Shown here: positions 23,240-34,385 of the stretch, piece by piece
Layout: every line of letters starts with the position of its first letter
How positions within the stretch are numbered: position 1 is the stretch's first letter
Assembly (NCBI GenBank): GCA_021397845.1
Contig: CM038053.1
Span: 89,961,157 to 90,025,156, forward strand
Direction of reading: 5' to 3'
Source: Areca catechu
Lineage: Eukaryota > Streptophyta > Magnoliopsida > Arecales > Arecaceae
Length of the DNA stretch: 64,000 nucleotides
Notes under the pieces: generated by a model
The model's database searches: none
What the model was told of the DNA's origin: nothing
Seen by the model: the letters and a program-made list of their open reading frames with translations, nothing else
Translations under genes and position numbers: made by a program

Positions 23240-24122
23240 CTGTCTAGGGTTTCTGTTTGATTGCTTGTTTGAGTCTCTCTCTTTTTACTTTGTCTGCTCA
23301 AAGTAGACTCCCCAGGACGTCCGGTCCTAGGAATGAAGCGAGGTGCAAACCTCCTCTTCCCATTCCACGGGGTGTTCCTAGGGCGTGTAGGGGATCCGTT
23401 GGGTTATAACTTCGTAACAGGAATTGTAAACGGGGAAGTGCTCTATTTTCAGCCCGTAATTTCCCTGTTACAGGAATTATTTCTCAATGTACGTAACTCC
23501 AAATTCAATGATTTTTATTTTTCTGAAACCAGTATAATTGAAACTAATTTGTATAATTTTCCTATGATTTATTGATTTCCATGCGATTTCTGAAAATTAA
23601 ATTACTGCAACTCTATTTTTGTGTTCTGCAATCCAATTATTTTTGAGTGTTCATCTCTTAATTCATCTTAAGGGCATTTGAGCATCTAAGATAAGGGGAG
23701 GAGTTGATAACCTCTCCTTAGCCCAAAACCACCACCCACTCATTCGAACCTAAGCCTTTAATCTAAAAATTGATTAGACCAAATTTGCCCTAGTGGGCTA
23801 GGGATATCAACAAGTCGGGTCAAGGCTAGTGTTGAGTTAGTTTGTCTAGTTACTCTGTGTGTGCTTTGTACTCAGTGTCTAGAACGGTGGTTCAGGGACT
23901 ACATCCCGAAGGGCTTGTGTGCTGGTCCGCCTACCTGGCCAATCACTGATTGGTGTCTAGGATTGGCAATTAGGGACCTAACACTCCCCTTACACCTGCC
24001 TGGCTGAGTCCTGAGTTACTACAGGCTAGCTTGCCACTCTGATTGGGCATCTAGTTTGGGCTCTAGGTCTAGTTAGCCCGTAGTCGTTCAGTTGAGTCTC
24101 ATTTTGCGTGTTTGCTTGCATC
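23240..24122 (+). other. Leader of element B
   Basis: Untranslated region closely similar to the leaders of D, A and F. No convincing ORF; the short frame 23333-23575 recurs in the leaders of D and A but contains no recognised domain. Confidence 0.7.
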
Positions 24123-25796
24123 ATGTCTACCCGGAATGGAGTACCCTACCAACCTGGTCAAACCCAACCTGATTTAGAGGCCATGGTTAGAGCTCTTACT
24201 GAGAGCATGAACAAGTTAAGCCAGGATTTGACTGCTACTGTTACCCAGTGTAAAGAACAAGTCCATGAGAATTTTACCCAGCTTAGGGATCAAGTCCAGG
24301 TCCTTGAGAAATGTAGACATCAAAATTGGATCCCTAATCCAAAATTTAATAGGCCCCAACCTCATCCATACCAGGAGTTTAGGAGGACCTTATACCGTGA
24401 TCCCGAGCATAACTTTAGGAAGCCTAACCATGATATCTATAGTGTGGATCGTGTCTATGAGAGGTCCTTACAATATTCTAGACCAGTCTCTCAACAACCC
24501 AAGTCTTCTAGATCAAACCATTTAGATCCACACCCATGCCCAAGTAAGGTCTCTACTAGCTTGAAACCCAGTGTGACCCAGGTTCCTATATCGCAAGAAT
24601 GTTTGTTTTGTAGAGAAAGAGGCCATAAATCTAGTCAGTGCCCATGCATAGGATTGGCTTGTGCACAGCTAAGTGGTAAGAATCCTAAGGATGACATTAA
24701 TGAGGGAGAACCCAAGCCTACCAATGAGGAAGAAAGGTTAGGTATGACAAGCCTAGAATCAGTTGACCCTATTATCACTGACCTGAAACCCATTGAAGAT
24801 GGCATCGAGGAAGTATATGATGCTGGCTTGAGTCTAGTTGATGAATATGAGGGGAAAGAACTTGAAGAATGTGACATCGATACTATTGGTTCCTTACCTG
24901 AGGAGACCTTGGAGAGCAACCAAGTGGTAGGACCTAGTTCAGAAATTCAAGAGATTTGTGAGAATCAGGTTCCTTTAGTCAAATACCCCCAGGAAGAACT
25001 CATAGTGTTAGCCCGAGCTATCAGTTCGTACTCTCTAATGACAGTCATTCCCCAAGTACCAATTGAAGATCTTTGCACTGAACTGTTTAAGTTTGCCCAC
25101 CCTATGGTAGATCCTCTCCTTAGGATGACTGAATCAAGCCTCTTACAATTGGACCTTGTCCCATGCCCAGCCACTAAGGTCTCTCCCGTAATCTCAGTTG
25201 AACATCCTTGTCTTGAGCGGATTGATTCTCCCAGTCCTGTAGAAGTCCTCCTTATGACCCCAGACCCCTTCCTTCGCATGACTGAACTACCCTTCTATAG
25301 AGTATACCTTTCCTCACCCATAGGTCAAATTTCAAGTCTTGAGGTCATCATCCATAGGCCCTTCCATGAATCATTCTTTAATCCATTTCTTGAGAAAGTG
25401 GATCATTGTTTGCTTAGAGAACAAACCTTAACTATTGCAATCACATGTCCTAGGCTACTCCCCGAACCATCTCTTGATCCATTCCTAGGAATAGCAAACT
25501 TTTCCTTTCATAAGGATGACCAGTTGACACTCATAGATCACCATTCAAACCTTCAGGTCACCACCTTTAATCAGCAGGTAATTCAAGACTCCACCTCATA
25601 TTTGCTCCCTTTCTCTAGGACTTCCAATGCTTCTTACACCATCCAAGTATACTTTGTCGAAGTCTTTAGAGTGAACCACGTGTCAGAACCTATTAGGTTT
25701 GCCACCTACTTCTGGAAGACCTTATGGCACCTACTAGGCACCCATGATAAGTTTTCATACTCTGCATGCCATCCTCCGACCCAAGGTCAAACCTAG
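24123..25796 (+). CDS. 557-aa chimeric gag-derived ORF of non-autonomous element B
   Basis: The start is the family gag ATG (MSTRNGVPYQPGQTQPDLEAM) at 24123; the frame upstream of it lacks an ATG. Residues 1-110 match chromovirus gag. About 165 holds one zinc-knuckle-like motif CLFCRERGHKSSQC, followed by an acidic segment (EEVYDAGLSLVDEYEGKE) like the one after the knuckles in full-length elements. Residues about 270-510 match nothing recognised and contain loose repeats around DPLLRMTES, DPFLRMTEL, NPFLEKVDH and DPFLGIANF. The last 30 residues are a piece of integrase (FATYFWKTLWHLLG). The frame stays open where the sister copies have many stops. It may make a nucleic-acid-binding protein, or be open by chance; the central part could be captured sequence. 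Confidence 0.7.
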   Translation: MSTRNGVPYQPGQTQPDLEAMVRALTESMNKLSQDLTATVTQCKEQVHENFTQLRDQVQVLEKCRHQNWIPNPKFNRPQPHPYQEFRRTLYRDPEHNFRKPNHDIYSVDRVYERSLQYSRPVSQQPKSSRSNHLDPHPCPSKVSTSLKPSVTQVPISQECLFCRERGHKSSQCPCIGLACAQLSGKNPKDDINEGEPKPTNEEERLGMTSLESVDPIITDLKPIEDGIEEVYDAGLSLVDEYEGKELEECDIDTIGSLPEETLESNQVVGPSSEIQEICENQVPLVKYPQEELIVLARAISSYSLMTVIPQVPIEDLCTELFKFAHPMVDPLLRMTESSLLQLDLVPCPATKVSPVISVEHPCLERIDSPSPVEVLLMTPDPFLRMTELPFYRVYLSSPIGQISSLEVIIHRPFHESFFNPFLEKVDHCLLREQTLTIAITCPRLLPEPSLDPFLGIANFSFHKDDQLTLIDHHSNLQVTTFNQQVIQDSTSYLLPFSRTSNASYTIQVYFVEVFRVNHVSEPIRFATYFWKTLWHLLGTHDKFSYSACHPPTQGQT

Positions 25797-26751
25797 AGAG
25801 CCGTAGTTTGTTAGGTTTAGACCTAGGGTTCCTTTGAATAAAGTCCATTCTTTAGGAATGCATCGTCAGTCGAGTTTAGGACATTGTCTCAGATTTTGGT
25901 TAAGTGAGAATACCAGGAGTTAGGATTTGTATTTACCCAGGGCTAAATTTGCATATAATGTTTCGATCAATAGGTCTATAGGCTAGAGTCCCTTTGAAAT
26001 TGTTCATGGATACAAGCCACACACACCACTTGATCTGATTTCATAATTAGTCCACACACACAAGTCTCTTGATGCACTTGCATAGCATGTAAAAGACTTG
26101 CATAAAGAAATTCATGCCAAAATAAATTTAAGTAATGAAACTTATAAGAAGTTGGCTGATTCTCAAAGGCGAGTCAAATCTTTTATTGAGGGAGACTATG
26201 TAATGATTAGGTTAAGGCCTGAACGGTTTCCTCCTGGAACCGTTAGAAAGTTACATGCTAGAGGAGCTGGACCATTTAGAGTGGTAAAGAGAGTAGGATC
26301 CAATGCCTATGTGCTCGAGTTACCTCCAGAACTAGGCATTAGCTCCACTTTCAACATTACAGACCTAGTAGAGTATAGGGAGCAAGCTGTGATTCCCAGT
26401 AAGGCTTTTGAACCTAATCCTACTCTTGAGAGTGAACCTGACCCTGTGTGTCCACCAACAAACTGGCCTGTGAGGAAAGAGCAGATTGAAAAGATCCTGG
26501 ATGATCAGGTTATCTCTACTCGTAATCGAGGATACCAAAGATACCTGGTCAGCTGGCTAGGAAGGCCAGATTCTGATGACTCTTGGATCTCCCGAGAAGA
26601 ATTACAAGAGTTGGACCCAGACCCCTTGGAGAGATACCAGAGCCAACTTGATCCATACTCGACAGGGTCGAGTTCCTCCCACCCTGGGAGAATTGGTGCG
26701 GGCACCAGACTCAGAAGAAGACTTCAGAGCTCCATCTGGATCTCTGATTAA
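25797..26751 (+). pseudogene. Integrase C-terminal part and chromodomain of element B
   Basis: After the stop of the chimeric ORF, integrase sequence continues in degraded form (SPFEIVHGYKPHTPL near 25985-26030). A clean frame from about 26098 to 26751 carries the beta domain (RGAGPFRVVKRVG), FNITDLVEY, and the chromodomain ending DSDDSWISREELQELD. The frame crosses the 3' LTR start at 26694 and ends TAA at 26749-26751. No start codon is evident, so it is probably not translated on its own. Confidence 0.85.
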
Positions 26752-28467
26752 CCTTGCCCGAAGAATTAGGGTTTTTTTTGGCTTGTAATAAGGGTTGACT
26801 GGATCAACTCAATTTTAGCTTGAGTCTATATTACCTGCATTTTATTTTGTTGAGTCATGTTGACTCAGTAGTGGACTAGGGCTTCAACCTGGGGTGTTAC
26901 ATTTTCTCCCAAGGCCAAGTAAGTGGGCGCCACACTCCCAGCCACACTCCCAGCCACACTCCCAGCCATACGCCTGAGTCCAGGGGGTGCCACATCTCCA
27001 TCCAGCAGCCTTTGGTCCCCACACCACAGATAGCAGCTCCCTTCTCTCATGCGCCAATTGAGGAGAAATCCACCAGGGGTCCACAAATCAAGGGGGCGGC
27101 TCAAGACTTTCCCAAAAGAACCAAACTATGAAAGGGAAGAAATTCTCTTGGAGAGAACTTCAAGGAGGCGCCCATTACCTGCCAGAAATATTCAAAACAA
27201 AGTTAGAAAGAGCCATAACTTGGGGAGAAAGAAAATGAGGTTTCCAAAAAGGGTTGAGCCATGGAAGGAAGGAGATTTCTCTTGAAGAGCAAGGTTAGGA
27301 GGCGCCCTAATCATTCCAACTAAAGCCAGATATAAAAGGAAACAAATTTTCTCTTAGAGGGCAAGGTTAAGAGGTGCCCAAACACTTCCAGATAAGGCCA
27401 AGCATAGAAGGAAAAAAATATTTTCTTGAAGAACCAAGCATGGAGGCGCCATCTACCTTCCTTTTATAACCCAAATCAAATTTTTTTTTGGAACCTTGGT
27501 CAGCCATATGTGTATGGATTATCCTGATTTGTAGATCCCCTCCTTTAGTCCCACATGGGAAGATGTAAAACCCTACTCTCTTGTAAAGTCCTATAAATTA
27601 AAACCCTCTTGTAAGTTTAAATCAAAAAGATGAATGAAACCAAATTTTTTTTCTGAGCAAACTTTGTGTTTTCTCTCTTCCGCACTTGCATCCAGGTGTT
27701 GAGCTCCGTGAGGGAGTAAATCCGGGTTCCCCAGGAACTTTGAGGAGGTGTGAGATCTCCAAAACCCAAACCCTAGGTTAGCCACTCCACTCCCAAACCC
27801 TAGCCGACATCACCCTTCTCTTTCCACCAAGCCCTAGTCTATTCCACTTCTCACGACCACCCTCTCCAAGTCCAGGCCGGCCACCAGCATCCAGCTCCAG
27901 TCCAGATACTTCAGATCTACAGCAATTCTAAGAGGAAGTCAGATCAGCCTCCAAGAGAATCCTGATTTCAGCAACTTCAGCTTTCAAGTTCTTCAACCTG
28001 GTAAATCTTTTCTTGAGTATCTGAATTCCATCACTTGTTCCTTTCTTTCCCAGATCTTGAGTCCAGGAGAAGCCGACCAAACCACAAGATCAGTATTGGA
28101 GGATCCATTGCGAAGATAGCCGACTCCGAGGATCCCACAATCTGCTCGAGAGAGTTCTTCCACCAAAATCCTGAGAAGATCACTGTCTGGTTAGTAAACC
28201 ATCTCTCCTCTCTATTTCTGTTCTGTTAAAAGTTCAGAGCGAAACCCTAGGTCTGGAAGTTTCTCAACCCCCAGCGATCCGTTACTTCTGAACTACTCTG
28301 ATAATTTAGTTTCATCTAAATTATGCTTTCAATCCTTACCTAGTTTCCTTCAACTTAGTTTAGCTTTACTTTGAGTCAAAGCCAATTTCTGAAATATAAA
28401 AAAAAAAAAAAAAATAAAATCTTAAATTTACTTCCGCATACGCTTCCTTGTTCTTTGTTCTGCATCA
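26694..28467 (+). repeat. 3' LTR of element B (1774 bp)
   Basis: Same ends as the 5' LTR: TGGTGCGGGCACCA at the start, TGCATCA at the end. It is followed by the second tggtg TSD and by D's LTR sequence. Confidence 0.93.
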
Positions 28468-28472
28468 TGGTG

Positions 28473-29503
28473 GTCGGCCTGGACTTGGAGAGAGAGGCCG
28501 TGGGAGGTGGGATAGGCAAGGGTTTGGTGGATTGAAGTGGATGATGGGCGGCTAGGGTTTTGGAGTAGAAGTGGCTAACCTAGGGTTTAGGGTTTGGAGA
28601 TCTCACACCTCCTCAAGGTTCCTGGGGAACCCGGATTTACTCCCTCACGAAGCTCAACACCTGGATGCAAGTGTGGAAGAGAGAAAACACAGAGTTTGCT
28701 CATAAAAAAAAGTTGGTTTCATTCATCAGATTGATTAAAATTTACAAGAGGGGTTTAATTTATAGGACTTTACAAGAGAGTAGGGTTTTACATCTTTCTA
28801 TGTGGGACTAAAGGAGGGGATCTACAAATTAGGATAATCCATACACATATGGCAGGCCAAGGTTCCAAAAAAAAATTGATTTGGGTTTTAAAAGGAAGGT
28901 AGATGGTGCCTCCAAGCTTTGTTCTTCAAGAGAGGATTTCTTTCCTTCCATGGCTCAACTCTTTTGGACTCCTCCTTTTCTTTCTCCCTAAGTCAAGGTC
29001 CTTCCCATTTTTGTTTTGATTATTTTTGGCAGGGAATAGGCACCTCCTTGAAGTTCTCTCCAAGAAAATTTCTTCCCTTTCATAGTTTGGCTCTTTTGGA
29101 AGGTCTTGGGCCGCCCCCTTGATTGGTGGACCCCTGATTGATTTCTCCTCAATTGGCGCATGAGAGAAGGGAGCTGCTATCTGTGGTGTGGGGACCAGAG
29201 TATACTGGATAGAGATGTGGCGCCCCCTGGACTCAAGCATGAGGCTGGGAGTGTGGCTGGGAGTGTGGCGCCCACTTGCTTGTCCTTGGGAGAAAATGTA
29301 ACACCCCAGGTTGAAGTCCTAGACCACTACTGAGTCAACATGACTCAACAAAATAAAAATGCATGGAATACAGACTCAAGCTAAAATTGAGTTGATCAAG
29401 TCAACCCTTATTACAAGCCAGAAAACCCTAATTCTTCGGGCAAGGTTAATCAGAGATCCAGATGGAGCTCTGAAGTCTTCTTCTGAGTCTGGTGCCCGCA
29501 CCA
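28473..29503 (-). repeat. 5' LTR of chromovirus D, outer portion
   Basis: It continues D's LTR from the B insertion site (gtcggcctgg...) to its outer end tggtgcccgcacca at 29490-29503. The bases that follow, ggatc, would be D's TSD within A's gag; no second copy exists because D's 3' end is missing. Confidence 0.88.
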
Positions 29504-29784
29504 GGATCTCTATATAATGGTCTTCTAGGCTCCTGGTGTGGGTGAGGTTGAGGCACACTAAAATCTGGGTCAGGAGTCCAATTCTAATGCCTAGGTTCCT
29601 CAAGTACTTGGACTCGATCCCTAAGCTGGGCAAAATTCTAATGGACTTGTTCTTTAAATTGGGCAACAGTAGTAGTCATATCCTGACTCAATTTGTTCAT
29701 ACTTTCAGTAAGAGCTCTAACCATGGCCTCTAAATCAGGTTGGGTTTGACCAAGTTGGAAGGGTACTCCATTCCGGGTAGATAT
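29504..29784 (-). pseudogene. Gag N-terminal remnant of chromovirus A
   Basis: This matches the first 90 or so codons of the family gag and is cut at RPLYRDP by D's LTR. The initiation codon is ATA (29782-29784) where D, B and F have ATG, and a TAG follows a short way in. It shows that D inserted into A's gag in the same orientation. Confidence 0.85.
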
Positions 29785-30685
29785 GATGATGCAAGCAAAC
29801 ACACCAAACGAGACTTGACTGAAATGTCACGGGCTAACTAGACCTAGAGCCCAAACTAGATGCCCAATCAGAGGGGCAAGCTAGCCTGTAGTAACTTGGG
29901 ACTCAGCCAGGCAGGTGTAAGGGGAGTGTTAGGTCCCTAAATGCCAATCCTAGACACCAATCAAAGATTGGCCAGGTAGGTGGACCAGCACACAAGCCCT
30001 TCAGGATAGAATCACTGAACCACCGTTCTAGACACTGAGTACAAAGCACACATTGAGTAACTAGACAAACTGACTCAACACTAGCCTAGACCCGACTTGT
30101 TGGTGTCCCTAGCCCACTAGGGCAAATTAAGTCTAATAAATTTTAAAATTAGGCTTAGGATCGAATGAATGGGTGGTGGTTTTGGACTAAGGAGAGGTTA
30201 TCAACTCCTCCCATTATCTTAGATGCTCAATTTCCCTTAAGATGAATTAGGAGATGATCACTCAAAATTGAATTGCAGAAACACAGAAACAGAATTGCTG
30301 TAATTTAACTCTCAGAAATTTCACAGAAACCAATAAATCACAGTAAAATTTTGTAAAATAGTTTCAATTATATGGTTCCAGCAAAATAAAAATCATGCAA
30401 ATTGGAGTTACCTGAAATGAGAAACAATTTCTGCAACAGGGCAGTTACAGACTGAAAATAGAATGCTTCCACCGTTTACAATTCCTGCTACGAAGTTGTA
30501 ACCCAGCGGATCCCCTACATGCCCTAGGAACACCCCGTGGAATGGGAAGAGGAGGTTTGCACCTCGCTTCATTCCTAGGACCGGATGTCCTGGGGAGTCT
30601 ACTTCGAGCAGACAAAGTAAAAAAGAGAGATACTCAAAACATGCAAGCAAGTCAGAAACCCTGGACAGGGCTCTGATACCAAAAT
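29785..30685 (-). other. Leader and primer-binding site of chromovirus A
   Basis: Conserved family leader without ORF. The PBS complement TGGTATCAGAGCC is at 30669-30681, four bases from the LTR. Confidence 0.85.
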
Positions 30686-32301
30686 TGATGCAGAACAAAA
30701 GAGATGATGCGATGCGGAAGTAAATTAAGACTAATTCTTCTCTTTTTTTTTTTATATATTTTCAGAAGTCGGCTTTGACTCAAAGGAAAGTTAAACTAAA
30801 TTGAAAGAAACTATATAATAATTGAAAGCACAATTCAAAGAAACTAGATTATCAGAGTAGTTCAGAAGTAAAGGATCGCTGGGGGTTGAGAAACTCACAG
30901 ACCTAAGGTTTCGTTCTGAACTTTCAACAGGACAGAAATAAAGAGAAGGGAAGGGTTATGTACCAGGCAGTGATCTTCACAGAGTTTGATGGAAGGACTC
31001 TCTCGAGCAGATTTTTGGATCCTCGGATTCGGATATCTTCGCAATGGATCCTCCAATACTGGCCCTTTGGCAGAGTTGGCTTCTCCTGAACTCAGGATCT
31101 GGGAAAGAAGAAGAACAAGTTAAGGAACCAGATACTCAAAGAAAGGATTTACCAGATAAGAAGAACTTCAAAAAAATTGATGTTGCTGAAATCCTGATTC
31201 TCTTGGATGCTGATCTGACTTCATCTGGGATTTTCTCTGTATTCGAAGTAGCCGATCTGGACCTGGATGTTGGTGGTCGGCCTTTACTTAGAATACAGGG
31301 GCCGTGAGATGATGAGGTAGATTAGGGTTTGGATGATTGGTGGAATGAAGAAGATGATGGCGGCTAGGGTTTGGAATTTAAGTGGCTAACCTAGGATTTT
31401 GGTAGGGTTTTGGGGTTGGAGATCTCACACCTCCTCAAGGTTCCTAGGGAACCCGGATTTACTCCCTCACAGAGATCAACACCTGAGCACAAGTGCGAAA
31501 GAGAGAAACACAAAGTTGCTCACAAAGAAATTGATCTCATTCATCATTTATTTTCAAAACTTACAAGAGGGGTTTATTTTATAGGTCTTTATAAGAGGTC
31601 AGGGTTTTACATCTTTTCATGTGGGACTAATAGGATAGATCTTCAAATTAGGCTTGTAGAATCAAATCCTTCTCATATGGCCGGCCAAGAGCTTCCATAA
31701 GTGTTGATTGGTGGCTCCAAATGGTAAGTAGGTGGCGCCTCCTAGCCTTGCTCTTCAAGAAAATTTTTTTTCCTTCCATGGCTCAACACTTTTGGACACC
31801 TCCTTTTCTTTCTCCCCAAGTCATGGCTCTTCCCAACTTTGCTTTGGTCTTTTTAGGCATGGATTGGGCGCCCCCTTGAAGTGCTCCCCAAGAAATGCCT
31901 CTTTCCTCCTTTAGCTTGGCCTTTTAAGGTATATATGGGGTGCCTCCTTGATTTTGGCTTCAAGAAAAATTCTTGCTCCCTTGGGTGTGGGGACCAAGAC
32001 ACTGGGATGGAGATGTGGCACCTCCTTGACTCTGGCGTGTGGCTGGGAGTGTGGTGCCCACTTGCTTGGGCTTGGGAGAAAATGTTGCACCCTGGAGAAG
32101 ACCTAGACCACTTACTAGGACTTGTACTGAGTCAACATGACTCAACAAAATTTAAATTGCAAGGAAATACAGACTCAAAAAAATTGAGTTGACCAAGTCA
32201 ACCCTTATTACAAAACCAGAAAACCCTAATTCTTCGGGCAAGGTCAATCAAAGATCCAGATGGAGCCCTGAAGTGTTCTTCTGAGTCTGGTGCCCGCACC
32301 A
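30686..32301 (-). repeat. 5' LTR of chromovirus A (1616 bp)
   Basis: Pairs with 14119-15732. The minus-strand TATA motif TATAAAATAAA lies at 31573-31583. The outer end tggtgcccgcacca is followed by the TSD cccaa and then Tat gag. Confidence 0.93.
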
Positions 32302-32359
32302 CCCAAGTGGTCGAAGGGCTCAGGGGTGCCATCGTAGGGTTCCATCTGGGGAACCCTGA
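32302..32359 (-). pseudogene. Tat gag segment between chromovirus A and the solo LTR
   Basis: The minus strand reads VPQMEPYDGTPEPFDHLG, joining in frame to HFR at 33725 on one side and to GSFKSHMM at 14118 on the other. It fixes both insertions as lying within one gag gene. Confidence 0.9.
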
Positions 32360-33719
32360 TGGTGGGGACATGCAAGATGAGAATGTAACGATGCAACCCT
32401 AAAGGAGATTAGCATAGATTAACTTAGCAATTTTCTTATTTGCATATGATTAGTTCAGCATATAATATCAAAGGAGGTCTAATGAAGAGAACTCGAACGA
32501 TCAAACGTAAACCTAATTATTGAGACTATCAAAATAACAAAGAAATAGGAATAAGATTCGAACCACACAAGTTAAGCTAGGTAAATTTAATATTTCAGAC
32601 CTAATCGACACTAGAACATACCTGGCATTAATCTTTCAAGTAGATCAAGATCACTCATGAAGAGACCTCCCAAATGACAAGACCATACTACAAATTGAGG
32701 GCACTTCTTGTTTTCTGGATTGTGGCAAGTAATTCCTTCGTCTTGAATTCGGAATCCCGGAGAACCCTATACAAAGAAACCTCAAGATTAGGAACTTGAT
32801 AAAAATACGTTAGTCATGAAATGGAGAAACTAAAGAAGAGTCGAGGAAGCATTGTTGAAGAATAATCTTGGCGCCATGGTAGATCACTTGAAATGGATTA
32901 GGCCGGCCTCCTTATGATGTTCTTCTTGATCAACCTTGAATATTGAATAGCTAGCTTGAGATTGGAGAAGAAGGAGGGTGTCTTAGGCGTTGGAGATGGA
33001 GGACGAGAAACTAGGGTTGGCGTTGGATAGGGAGAAGAATTTAAAACTAGCACTTAGGCACATAGAACTCACATAGAAGAAAATTTTTAATTTTTCTTTT
33101 CCATCATCCTTTTACAAGAAGACTAAGAGTCTTTTATAGACTATTAAGCCATTTTGAATTCAAACTACACCAAATATCTTGGAGAAAAATTTGTGGAGAA
33201 AAATATGGGGCGTCCCATGAAGAGTGGAGGAAGTTGTGGAGGAGGTTGTAGCCAATTCAATTTCAAATTCCCCTTTTCTTCTCTTGGGCGACAACCTTGG
33301 ATGGTGAGGTGGCATGTGTGATGTGGCAGCAATCTTGGATGGTGAGGTGGCATGTGTGATGTGGCAGCAACCTTGGATGATGAGGTGGCATGTGTCATGT
33401 GGCATGTGGTCCCCACTTGAGGTGGCTTTGGTCTTGCTTTGGAGTATAAGTCTTGAGTCTTCTTTAGTCTTCAAATGTGGTTTGGTTTGATTCTTCATGG
33501 ATTGGACTTGACTCATTTGGACCCAACTCTAAAATACAAGGTTAATCAGGCTGGACTAGTCCCAACATAAAATTGAAATGGACTCGAATTACATAATTAT
33601 TTGGACTCAAAATTAAAGCAAGAAAAAATTACAGGACTTTCTTTTACTCATCTAACCATAAGGACTCGGATTTGACTTAAATTGGTTGGAGTCTCTTCCT
33701 GATTCTGGTGCCCACACCA
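32360..33719 (-). repeat. Solo LTR (1360 bp) in Tat gag
   Basis: Minus-strand ends are TGGTGTGGGCACCA and ...GTCCCCACCA, flanked by a perfect TSD cctga at 32355-32359 and 33720-33724. The start resembles the chromovirus LTR start, so it is a distant relative. No internal region remains, so it probably arose by LTR-LTR recombination. The bodies do not align by eye. Confidence 0.88.
33295..33410. repeat. 38-bp minisatellite in the solo LTR
   Basis: A unit starting cttggatggtgaggtggcat is repeated about 2.6-3 times with few changes and a degenerate last copy. Confidence 0.75.
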
Positions 33720-34301
33720 CCTGAAGTGCCAAGGGATGTCCTCAGCCATGATGCGGTCGGTGTAAGGTGGGCGTAGATCACCCATAATCAGGTCCTCGGG
33801 ATCTCTCTGATCCCACATTCTCTGCTCTCGCGCCCTTGCCATATATGATTCGATGGCTCTGAACCTCCAGTCATAATCAGGAGTTTGCTTGGACGCTCTC
33901 TCCACCAGAGTGGAGTCTTCGGAGGAGGAAAAGCAAGTTTGCCTTGGCCTTTTCCCTTTTTATGAGGAATTGGCAGACCTAGGCAGTCTCGAAGTTCGGC
34001 CTTTGGGAGAGGGCCGAGAATGGGGGGAGGGATGCGCTGAATGCTCCCGTGGTGCTCTACTTCTTTGGGATCGAGAGCTATGTCTAGAACCAGCCGGTGG
34101 GTTTGCCACCAGAAAGGCTCTATCTTGAAACTTTTGAACCATGGCCGTCAGGTTGGCGACCTTGTTCAAAAGAGCTTCGAACTGCTGTGCTCCCACAAAA
34201 ACCATGGGAGGTAGAACATCGTTCTCCTCCGGGGGTGCACCGCACTGAGACGGAGCACGACTCCGGCTTGTAGAAGCATTTTGAGCTTTTCCTCTTGCCA
34301 T
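33720..34301 (-). pseudogene. Tat gag N-terminal part
   Basis: ATG at 34301 gives MARGKAQNASTSRSRAPS, a basic Ser-rich start, then a short coiled-coil-like part and Arg/Ser-rich linker. One TAA at 33960-33962 breaks the frame, after which the same frame continues to IMAEDIPWHFR at the solo LTR. Confidence 0.85.
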
Positions 34302-34385
34302 CAAAAAATTCTTTGTTTCTTCACCTTGTCTAGGAGGGAGCTTAACAAATGTTAGTAATACGCCCCCCTACCTGGCGTGCCCATC
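34302..34385 (-). other. Tat leader with probable primer-binding site
   Basis: Minus strand reads LTR end CCAACA, then GATGGGCACGCCAGGTAGGG, the place where a PBS should be. I cannot assign the tRNA. Confidence 0.5.

Larger units (their letters stand above)
21442..28467 (+). mobile_element. Chromovirus derivative B, non-autonomous, inside D's 5' LTR
   Basis: LTRs at 21442-23222 and 26694-28467, TSD tggtg on both sides (21437-21441, 28468-28472), PBS at 23227 and the conserved family leader. The 3.5-kb interior holds gag N-terminus, a long stretch of unrecognised coding sequence, and the end of integrase with chromodomain. Protease, RT, RNase H and most of integrase are absent. It must have moved using proteins of a relative. 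LTRs differ at roughly 30 sites by eye. Confidence 0.92.
14119..32301 (-). mobile_element. Chromovirus A (Ty3/gypsy) carrying nested elements D and B
   Basis: The outer LTRs (14119-15732 and 30686-32301) are very alike, share the start tgatgcagaacaaaagag on the plus strand, and are flanked by a perfect TSD, cccaa at 14114-14118 and 32302-32306. Tat gag resumes in frame on the right. A keeps its 5' LTR, PBS, leader and the first part of gag (29504-29784), then is interrupted by D's 5' LTR. The gag-pol that follows comes mainly from D, so the whole is an A/D recombinant. Confidence 0.9.

Noticed and set aside
33295..33410. CRISPR-like array
   Set aside because: Units are contiguous 38-bp tandem copies without unique spacers, in a plant LTR.
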